Assembly (NCBI GenBank): GCA_002320485.1
Contig: DCKW01000112.1
Location: 1 to 5,935, forward strand
Reading direction: 5' to 3'
Origin: Micavibrio sp. UBA1664
Lineage (GTDB): Bacteria > Pseudomonadota > Alphaproteobacteria > Micavibrionales > UBA1664
DNA: 5,935 nucleotides
Shown: positions 1-4,793 of the stretch, one piece after another
How the letters are laid out: the number at the start of each line of letters is the position of its first letter
How positions within the stretch are numbered: the first letter of the stretch is position 1
Notes under the pieces: generated by a model
What the model was told of the DNA's origin: nothing
What the model saw: only the letters and a program-made list of their open reading frames with translations
The model's database searches: none
Position numbers and translations under genes: made by a program

Positions 1-189
1 TTTTGCCTGCCATTCGCAGGATACAATATTGCCTGGCTGGAGCAGGCTGCGGAGTCGGCCGCTAGATTGGGCGCCGTTCACATATCCGCCGCATTTCCCG
101 TGATTTTGAGTGAGAAGATGGACGACAGCCCCGCCCTCTCCATGCGGTCTAACCGATAAAACTATCCCTTGATCGGAAAAACGATTCAT
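1..189 (-). CDS. recO: DNA repair protein RecO, N-terminal part (gene runs off the left edge)
   Basis: RecO is a cytoplasmic recombination mediator of the RecFOR pathway; with RecR it helps load RecA onto SSB-coated single-stranded DNA. The minus strand is open from ATG at 189 to the window edge, giving 63 residues that begin MNRFSDQGIVLSVRPHGEGG. The GIVLSVRPHGE block, then AVVHLLTQNHGK (residues 21-32) and LLQPGN (49-54), follow the pattern of the RecO N-terminal OB-fold domain, especially in alphaproteobacteria. The start is well bounded: the next upstream in-frame stop is at 217-219 and no other ATG lies between. There is no clear Shine-Dalgarno sequence. The central helical region and any zinc-binding cysteines lie outside the window. 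The start codon faces that of the histidine phosphatase gene. Identification is by recalled family pattern, and the reading frame is certain only over this fragment. Confidence 0.85.
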   Translation of the reverse strand, partial: MNRFSDQGIVLSVRPHGEGGAVVHLLTQNHGKCGGYVNGAQSSGRLRSLLQPGNIVSCEWQAK

Positions 190-204
190 GGAATTGATTA
201 TGCC

Positions 205-840
205 ATGAATGCATCCTTACCACGACGATCTTTTTATTACATCCGCCATGGTGAATCGGAATGGAATGTCTTAGGACGGTTTGCCGGCGGAAATGTTGAT
301 ACGCCTTTAACCGAAAGAGGCAGATGCCAGGCCGAGAACATCCGCCCTTTATTTAAAATATTATCCCCCTCCCCCACTCACATTATTCATTCGCCATTAT
401 CGCGTGCGGCAGATACTGCAAAAATCCTCAATCATAAGAGGCGATACCCCATGATTGAAGAGTATGATTTAAGAGAGATTATGGCCGGAGATTGGGAAGG
501 CATCCCTTACATGGACGCACGTCAACGATGGGCAGATGGGCAAAGTCCGCCCAATGGCGAAAATCTGGATATGTTGGCTAAACGTATGAAAGGAATTTTT
601 ACTAAAATTCTTAGCAATCCGAATTATGAGATGCCTTTCATTGCCGCTCACGGACGGTTACTAAATGGGCTTGATCACCTGTTCGGTATTGCCCCACGAT
701 CATTACAAATTGAAAACTGCCAATTATTAAAATTTGCGCCCACCGAAAACATCTCTAAACACTATCCGTTTGATGTGTACAGCTTAAGCATGGAAGAAGG
801 CCACATTCATGAAGAACCGGCCCCTTGGTCACAGATTTAA
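205..840 (+). CDS. Histidine phosphatase family protein (phosphoglycerate mutase-like)
   Basis: This 211-residue protein belongs to the histidine phosphatase (branch 1) superfamily, which transfers phosphate through a phosphohistidine. The catalytic pieces are visible: YYIRHGESEWN at residues 11-21 with Arg14 and nucleophile His15, the second arginine in SPLSRAADTA (Arg67), the acid in DLREIMAGDWEG (Glu91), and the second histidine in FIAAHGRLLNG (His149). There is no signal peptide, so it should be cytoplasmic. It is shorter than true cofactor-dependent phosphoglycerate mutases (about 230-250 residues) and the substrate cannot be read; a small-molecule phosphatase is as likely as a mutase. 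I chose ATG at 205, which places RHG at residue 14. An in-frame TTG at 169 would add 12 residues, overlap recO by 21 bp and lacks a Shine-Dalgarno sequence. A weak GGAA lies at 190-193. The 3' end converges on the peptidase gene, 11 bp away. Confidence 0.88.
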   Translation: MNASLPRRSFYYIRHGESEWNVLGRFAGGNVDTPLTERGRCQAENIRPLFKILSPSPTHIIHSPLSRAADTAKILNHKRRYPMIEEYDLREIMAGDWEGIPYMDARQRWADGQSPPNGENLDMLAKRMKGIFTKILSNPNYEMPFIAAHGRLLNGLDHLFGIAPRSLQIENCQLLKFAPTENISKHYPFDVYSLSMEEGHIHEEPAPWSQI

Positions 841-851
841 ATCAAATCTTT

Positions 852-1409
852 TTAAGATGTCCAAGTACGGACGCTTCCTGTATCCACATGGACAAAGCCG
901 CTTTTCGGATAGTATCCTACACCCCCGACACGCAAAGCGCGGGCCGTATTACGGACCTTGGATGTTGAGGAGCCGGGAACGCGTATATCAGCCGCCTGCC
1001 CTTTTAAATGGAACGAATTTTTAGCAACGCCGTTAGTTGTACTACGAAGCATGGCATTTGTTTTAGGAGAACGATAACCCGATAGAATTTCGACCGCTTG
1101 TCCGCAACGGCAATCCCGTTGAATACGGGCCAAAGTATCGATTAATTCAGGGTCGATCGGGTGTATATCCCCTGTGCGATGGTCGCGTAAAACGCGATTA
1201 ATTTTGCGAAATGCGGAAGGGACGTAATAGCTTCCTATTCTATATACACCACGGAATGACTCGCCTGTGTGTGCGTTTTTAAATGATACTTCGTGTCCGA
1301 TTGTTTGTCTCGCTGAGGCTGGCAATACATTAAGAGCGCCTGATGCGAATAATGCCATTCCAGCAATAGAAAATTTGACGAATTTTCTTCGAGTTCCATT
1401 AATATTCAT
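852..1409 (-). CDS. DUF882/M15-type zinc peptidase, MepK (YcbK)-like murein endopeptidase
   Basis: This 185-residue exported protein resembles E. coli MepK (YcbK, about 182 residues), a zinc endopeptidase that cuts peptidoglycan crosslinks, including the 3-3 type. Residues 6-12 (TRRKFVK) form a good twin-arginine motif, followed by a hydrophobic stretch and a probable cleavage site after ASA at residues 31-33, so it should fold before export to the periplasm. The M15-like zinc site is visible: His134 and Asp141 in SFHLKGQAADIRV, and His174 in GFVHVDTG. SGYRSPKTNAML (110-121) is the usual substrate-side segment of this family. It lies 69 bp downstream of the L,D-transpeptidase on the same strand, an arrangement shared with E. 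coli ycbB-ycbK. The upstream GTGGG near the start is only a moderate ribosome-binding match. Family assignment is strong; cleavage specificity is inferred. Confidence 0.87.
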   Translation of the reverse strand: MNINGTRRKFVKFSIAGMALFASGALNVLPASARQTIGHEVSFKNAHTGESFRGVYRIGSYYVPSAFRKINRVLRDHRTGDIHPIDPELIDTLARIQRDCRCGQAVEILSGYRSPKTNAMLRSTTNGVAKNSFHLKGQAADIRVPGSSTSKVRNTARALRVGGVGYYPKSGFVHVDTGSVRTWTS

Positions 1410-1478
1410 AATTACCCACTCTGATTTTTTCGTTTACTCTATTTTTTTATTATCGTGTCATATAAAAGTTAAATAAAT
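1410..1478 (-). other. 69-bp AT-rich gap between transpeptidase and peptidase genes
   Basis: This is the only sizeable gap inside the minus-strand gene series. It is AT-rich, with runs of seven and six T on the plus strand. Read on the minus strand it contains GATAAT (plus positions 1449-1454), close to a sigma-70 -10 box and about 40 bp from the peptidase start, but no convincing -35 partner. I see no GC-rich hairpin followed by a U-tract, so there is no sign that transcription stops here. The peptidase gene may therefore be read from the upstream operon, from a weak internal promoter, or both. Confidence 0.4.
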
Positions 1479-2711
1479 TTAAAGATCCGAATATTTATCC
1501 CCTGAATTTGTGGGGAGAGGTTGATTTGTATTGGTAACGACTAAATTATCATATTTAACACTAGGATCCAAATTGTATATATCATTTCCTAATACAAGTT
1601 CCCCCTGTTCGTCAAGCCATGCCGTTTTATAGTCAAAATAAACAGGGATAGAACGCGTTGCACGAACATTATATGTATCGCCTTTTTCCAGAACCTGATC
1701 AATACGTTGGTCGGTCCAATCGGGATCATCTTTTAACAAAAATTCGGCAATTTTTCTTGGATCTTCGACGCGAACACAACCAGAACTGTATGCCCTGTTA
1801 TCCTTGTTAAAAAGATATTTTTGATTCGTATCATGAAGATAGATGTCATATTGATTATTCATAAGAAAACGATAACGCCCCAACGGGTTATTATCGCCTG
1901 CCAATTTGTAAAAACGCATTGCGCGTATGGCATTGTCAGGCAAATAATTCCAATCGATTGTTGTCGGATCAATCGGTTCTGCATTTTCATCCCAGCTGGA
2001 ATAAATCATCACGCCCTGCTGGCTCACCCATTCAGGATTCGTGCGTAATTTCGGGATGTAATCTTCGGATTTAATGGTTGGCGGTAAAGTCCAGCCCGGA
2101 TTAAGACGCACACCTGTCATAATAGTGGAAAAGCGATTTGTTTGCCGTGCTTGTGTGCCCACTACAACCGGCATTTCAAAGACAATTTTATTATTTTCAT
2201 AGGCTGTAAGCCAATAGCGGGCAATATCGACCTCTATACGCAAATCGGGACGGCCATTCCATTCGGGTTGTTGAAGCCTTGCCATATTCACCAATATCTG
2301 GCGTTTTTCATCTTCAAGTGTCCGATTCAGAAGACCGAGAGTTTCAGGCCCGATAATACCATCACTTTTCAACCCCATTTTTGCCTGAAACTGTTTCACG
2401 GCATCGACCAATTGAGAATCATAATAATACGGGTCCGCATTCATCACGTCATAGGTCAGATAATGATTAAGGCGTTGACGCAAACGGTCGATGTCAGGAT
2501 GCAGATATCCCTGTTTGACAACCTTGTCCGGAAAGGAGAGAGGCTCAACCACATCTTCGGGCTTCCTCTTTGCAATTTGCTCGTCGACCTCTTCCAGTCT
2601 GTCGTTCAATGCCTTGTAAAGCGGGCTATAGGACACCTCTCTCTGGGTTTCCATGGCAGTGGCGGCGCCCGTTAAAAAGGTTATACATAAAAGAATTCTG
2701 ACTATCAGCAT
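1479..2711 (-). CDS. L,D-transpeptidase, YcbB/LdtD type, with peptidoglycan-binding domain
   Basis: This 410-residue periplasmic enzyme should form 3-3 (meso-diaminopimelate to meso-diaminopimelate) crosslinks in peptidoglycan, the reaction that bypasses penicillin-binding D,D-transpeptidases. Residues 1-19 are a Sec signal peptide (Arg5, hydrophobic core, likely cut after ATA). Residues about 97-130 are a PG_binding_1 repeat (AVKQFQAKMGLKSDGIIGPET). The YkuD catalytic domain spans about 157-350: YLHDT with His293 and SSGCVRVEDP with nucleophile Cys312. The segment at about 206-280 between early strands and the catalytic motif (NPGWTLPPTIKSEDYIPKL, then NPLG) matches the capping insertion of YcbB enzymes. 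It is shorter than E. coli LdtD (about 615 residues), mainly at the N-terminal scaffold. An AGGA seven bases before the ATG overlaps the stop codon of the PH-domain gene, suggesting translational coupling. The C-terminal tail after about 365 is unassigned. Confidence 0.92.
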   Translation of the reverse strand: MLIVRILLCITFLTGAATAMETQREVSYSPLYKALNDRLEEVDEQIAKRKPEDVVEPLSFPDKVVKQGYLHPDIDRLRQRLNHYLTYDVMNADPYYYDSQLVDAVKQFQAKMGLKSDGIIGPETLGLLNRTLEDEKRQILVNMARLQQPEWNGRPDLRIEVDIARYWLTAYENNKIVFEMPVVVGTQARQTNRFSTIMTGVRLNPGWTLPPTIKSEDYIPKLRTNPEWVSQQGVMIYSSWDENAEPIDPTTIDWNYLPDNAIRAMRFYKLAGDNNPLGRYRFLMNNQYDIYLHDTNQKYLFNKDNRAYSSGCVRVEDPRKIAEFLLKDDPDWTDQRIDQVLEKGDTYNVRATRSIPVYFDYKTAWLDEQGELVLGNDIYNLDPSVKYDNLVVTNTNQPLPTNSGDKYSDL

Positions 2712-2720
2712 AAAAATATC

Positions 2721-3329
2721 CTAAAAATTATTTCCGCTGCGACGCATCGAGCGTGAACGGTCTATCGCTTTTTTAAAATCAACCGGTTGTGCAATCAAGG
2801 GAAGATCAATTTCTCCCACGCCCATACCGCGAACGTTAATTCGTCCAAACCCCAAAATTCTGCCCAGAATTCCTTGGAAAACGTCGACACCTTCAATACG
2901 ATCAACGCTGATTTCCTCGATATGACGGGCAATAACGCCTCTTTTTAACACAAGGCGTTCAGTGGTCAAGCAGATTTCAGTTGTGGATTTTATAACCATT
3001 TTTTGTGCAAATATAAGCACACACACAACAAAAACGGCGAAGGCAGACAATTTAACGGCAATATGGCTGGATAGAAACACATTCATAAACCCGCCCTTCT
3101 GTTCTACGGCCTCATTCCATGCACGGTCATATAAATTATCAGGTACGTTGGGATAATTGGATTTCACAAATTGCATCACTTCCCAATAATACGCGGCATA
3201 TAAAATACCGATCATCATGGCCGCACCGATGACAAGCCACATCATGGCATTGAAAGTATACCACCAATGAAAATGGCCCACTTTAATAATTTCTTCGTTA
3301 GGGTTAAGAGATTGTTGAATATAGAGCAT
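2721..3329 (-). CDS. Membrane protein with bacterial PH domain (bPH2, DUF304/YdbS-like)
   Basis: This 202-residue protein has two predicted membrane helices (about residues 23-49 and 90-112) and a C-terminal cytoplasmic bPH2 domain of the DUF304 family. The domain shows the usual order: the STTEICLTTERLVLKRG strand pair (115-131), then EEISVDRIEGVDVFQGILGRILGFG (138-162), then a second strand run INVRGMG (164-170). The loop between the helices (about 51-88) carries charged residues and probably faces the periplasm if both termini are cytoplasmic. The molecular role of this family is not established; membrane-anchored scaffold or lipid and envelope-stress functions have been proposed for relatives. 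Its ATG lies 2 bp after the phosphofructokinase stop codon and its own stop lies 9 bp before the transpeptidase ATG, so it is embedded in a coupled operon. The C-terminus is basic (RSRSMRRS). Confidence 0.85.
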   Translation of the reverse strand: MLYIQQSLNPNEEIIKVGHFHWWYTFNAMMWLVIGAAMMIGILYAAYYWEVMQFVKSNYPNVPDNLYDRAWNEAVEQKGGFMNVFLSSHIAVKLSAFAVFVVCVLIFAQKMVIKSTTEICLTTERLVLKRGVIARHIEEISVDRIEGVDVFQGILGRILGFGRINVRGMGVGEIDLPLIAQPVDFKKAIDRSRSMRRSGNNF

Positions 3330-3331
3330 AA

Positions 3332-4417
3332 CTATTTCTCATTATCACCAAGACATATGCCCAGTCCGCGTGCCGTATGAACCAGTGTTCCGTTAACATC
3401 AACCTCTTGGTAAGCGGCAATTGCATCCTCGATGGCGACATCGACAACCTTGCGGTTTTGCCACGCAACCATGCGGCCGTATTTCCCCTCGCGTATCAAA
3501 TCGACCGCCTTCACACCGAAAGACGAAGCCATGACACGGTCCGACCATGTCGGTTGACCTCCCCTTTGGATATGCCCTAATACGGTAACGCGTGTTTCTG
3601 ACCCTGTTACCTCGGCAATTTTTTCACCCAAATAGTCACCTATCCCACCCAATCGTTTTTGTCCGTCGGCAAATTCTTTTTGCAAGGTTTGTCCGTGTTC
3701 GTCCTTCACAGCTTCGGATACGATGACCAATCCAAAATTACGTCCGTCCTCTTTCACTTGTTTGATTTTTTCGGCGATTGAATCAAATGTATACGGGATT
3801 TCAGGGATAAGAATAACATCGGCACCGCCGGCAATTCCCGCATTCAATGCGATATGACCCGCATCACGCCCCATGACCTCCAAAATCATAACACGATCAT
3901 GGCTTGCCGCCGTAGGTTGCAGGCGATCAAGAGCTTCGGTTGCAACCATCACCGCGGTATCAAAACCGACTGATACTTCGGTACATCCTAAATCATTATC
4001 GATCGTTTTCGGAACGCCCACCATATTAAACCCGCCGCGATCGGCCAGTTTCTTCAATATCGCAAAGCTCCCGTCCCCGCCGATACCGATCACGGCATCC
4101 AAACCAAGCTTTTTAATTCCGTTGATAATATCGTCGGACAAATCTTTTGTCGTGCCATCCTTCATAGGATAGGCAAAAGGGTTGCCCTTGTTCATCGTTC
4201 CGAGAATGGTTCCGCCATGCCGCAGGATGGTGCCGTCAAATTGCTCGGGCGTCAGGGTTTTCACACGTGGGGGATCATATAACAACCCATGCGTCCCGTT
4301 TTGGATTCCAACGACTTCCCACCCCAGCTGGTCCGCATAATGTACGACCGCACGTATTACGGCGTTAAGTCCCGCGCAATCGCCTCCACTTGTCAATATT
4401 CCGATTTTTTTACTCAT
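3332..4417 (-). CDS. 6-phosphofructokinase (PfkA superfamily, mixed ATP/PPi-type signature)
   Basis: This 361-residue cytoplasmic enzyme phosphorylates fructose 6-phosphate to fructose 1,6-bisphosphate. Visible motifs are ILTSGGDCAGLNA (7-19), GIGGDGS (111-117), PKTIDND (136-142) with catalytic base Asp140, the MGR triplet (182-184), Glu234 in VSEAV, and RVTVLGHIQRGG (276-287) with substrate-binding Arg276 and His282. By E. coli PfkA numbering, position 104 is Gly (Gly116, typical of ATP users) while position 124 is Lys (Lys137, typical of pyrophosphate-type and mixed-group enzymes). The E. coli Arg72 region is replaced by LGTMNKGNPF (72-81). The donor is therefore open: ATP is favoured by Gly116, pyrophosphate is possible. 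Length is slightly above E. coli PfkA (320) and fits the mixed group. The start agrees with the canonical MSKKIGILTSGGD N-terminus, although the Shine-Dalgarno is poor (AGAAG directly before ATG). It is the first gene of the minus-strand unit. Confidence 0.93.
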   Translation of the reverse strand: MSKKIGILTSGGDCAGLNAVIRAVVHYADQLGWEVVGIQNGTHGLLYDPPRVKTLTPEQFDGTILRHGGTILGTMNKGNPFAYPMKDGTTKDLSDDIINGIKKLGLDAVIGIGGDGSFAILKKLADRGGFNMVGVPKTIDNDLGCTEVSVGFDTAVMVATEALDRLQPTAASHDRVMILEVMGRDAGHIALNAGIAGGADVILIPEIPYTFDSIAEKIKQVKEDGRNFGLVIVSEAVKDEHGQTLQKEFADGQKRLGGIGDYLGEKIAEVTGSETRVTVLGHIQRGGQPTWSDRVMASSFGVKAVDLIREGKYGRMVAWQNRKVVDVAIEDAIAAYQEVDVNGTLVHTARGLGICLGDNEK

Positions 4418-4453
4418 GCTTCTATACTACATGAAGAAAGCACTTAAAAAAGA

Positions 4454-4512
4454 GGGTTTTTTCTGATACATTATCATAAGCTAACAACTTTTTTGTAAAA
4501 CGGAAAAAACCC
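4454..4512 (+). repeat. Interrupted inverted repeat overlapping the DUF465 ribosome-binding region
   Basis: GGGTTTTTTCTG at 4454-4465 and CGGAAAAAACCC at 4501-4512 are reverse complements at 11 of 12 positions (the odd pair is T4464 with G4502, which can pair as G-U in RNA), with 35 bases between. The right arm contains the only purine-rich candidate Shine-Dalgarno of the DUF465 gene (GGAA at 4502-4505) and ends 3 bases before its ATG. Two alternative A6/T6 pairings exist nearby (4446-4451 with 4457-4462; 4489-4494 with 4504-4509), so homopolymer chance is a real concern. Confidence 0.45.
4470..4499 (-). promoter_or_regulatory. Candidate sigma-70 promoter for the phosphofructokinase operon
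   Basis: On the minus strand, TTTACA (plus positions 4494-4499, five of six to TTGACA) is separated by 18 bp from GATAAT (4470-4475, five of six to TATAAT). Transcription would begin near 4462, leaving a leader of about 45 bases before the phosphofructokinase ATG at 4417. It lies in the 98-bp divergent gap, the only region upstream of the four minus-strand genes without coding sequence. AT-rich DNA gives such matches by chance, so this is a candidate only. Confidence 0.4.
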
Positions 4513-4515
4513 GGT

Positions 4516-4722
4516 ATGGATAGTGAATATGAAGAGGAATTGCGCGGTCGTCTCGCAATCCTGCAGGAAGAACATCGCGATTTGGATGAGGTCATCTCAA
4601 AATTAATGACAACACCGCCTGTCGATTTTATCCAGTTACAGCGTTTAAAAAAGCGAAAGTTATGCTTAAAAGACGAGATTCAAAAACTCGAAAGTCAACT
4701 TATCCCTGATATTATTGCTTAA
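4516..4722 (+). CDS. DUF465/YdcH-family small coiled-coil protein
   Basis: This 68-residue cytoplasmic protein fits the DUF465 (YdcH) family of about 60-80 residues, common in alphaproteobacteria and without an established function. It shows two amphipathic helices, about residues 4-31 and 38-63, joined by a short TTPPVD turn, which should form a helical hairpin or dimeric coiled coil. The family hallmarks are visible: LQEEHRDLDEVISKL (16-30) and the basic block LKKRKLCLKDEIQKLE (44-59). It starts at ATG 4516, divergent from the phosphofructokinase operon, and ends 71 bp before fumC on the same strand. The Shine-Dalgarno match is weak and sits in an inverted repeat. Coding status is supported by the family pattern rather than by length. 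Confidence 0.85.
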   Translation: MDSEYEEELRGRLAILQEEHRDLDEVISKLMTTPPVDFIQLQRLKKRKLCLKDEIQKLESQLIPDIIA

Positions 4723-4736
4723 ATCACTTCATTCAA

Positions 4737-4764
4737 TTGCGTTCTGAGCAGTGTATGGTAGGAT
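4737..4764 (+). promoter_or_regulatory. Weak candidate promoter for fumC
   Basis: TTGCGT (4737-4742) and TAGGAT (4759-4764) are spaced by 16 bp in the 71-bp gap before fumC. Each matches the sigma-70 consensus at four of six positions. A start near 4771 would give a leader of about 23 bases. Such a transcript would lack most of the left arm of the hairpin at 4764-4791, so this promoter and that RNA hairpin cannot both matter on the same message. Confidence 0.22.
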
Positions 4765-4791
4765 TTCCTCTGATATTTAATAAAGAGGAAA
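4764..4791 (+). promoter_or_regulatory. Perfect 8-bp hairpin containing the fumC Shine-Dalgarno
   Basis: TTTCCTCT at 4764-4771 is the exact reverse complement of AGAGGAAA at 4784-4791, with a 12-base AT-rich loop between. The right arm is the fumC ribosome-binding site (GAGG at 4785-4788, five bases before the ATG at 4794), which is the strongest Shine-Dalgarno in the window. In a transcript entering from the DUF465 gene, the stem would bury the whole site. No U-tract follows, so it is not a terminator. Regulatory use is inferred from the layout. Confidence 0.45.
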
Positions 4792-4793
4792 AC

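Noticed and set aside
1..159. Plus-strand open frame of 52 residues ending at TAA 157-159, possibly the C-terminus of an upstream gene
   Set aside because: The opposite strand encodes a clear RecO N-terminus over the same bases, with its own ATG at 189; the plus-strand peptide matches no pattern I recognise.
169..204. TTG start at 169 for the histidine phosphatase
   Set aside because: It has no Shine-Dalgarno, overlaps recO by 21 bp and adds 12 residues ahead of a domain that normally begins close to the RHG motif; ATG 205 fits better.
846..858. Possible bidirectional terminator between the convergent genes
   Set aside because: The stem is five AT-rich base pairs with no GC-rich core, too weak for an intrinsic terminator.
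809..1024. Plus-strand 71-codon open frame overlapping the ends of the phosphatase and peptidase genes
   Set aside because: Most of it is antisense to the DUF882 peptidase, whose catalytic motifs are intact; the peptide has no recognisable features.
2142..2675. Plus-strand 177-codon open frame
   Set aside because: It lies wholly antisense to the L,D-transpeptidase, including its PG-binding domain, and its composition looks like a shadow translation.
4427..4432. ATG-TAG start-stop pair in the phosphofructokinase leader (minus strand), possible minimal regulatory ORF
   Set aside because: No Shine-Dalgarno precedes it; a six-base match in a 45-base leader is easily chance.
4446..4462. A6/T6 hairpin with a GAGGG loop in the divergent gap, possible terminator
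   Set aside because: The stem is A-T only, and a terminator here would sit in the leader of the phosphofructokinase operon; more likely homopolymer coincidence.
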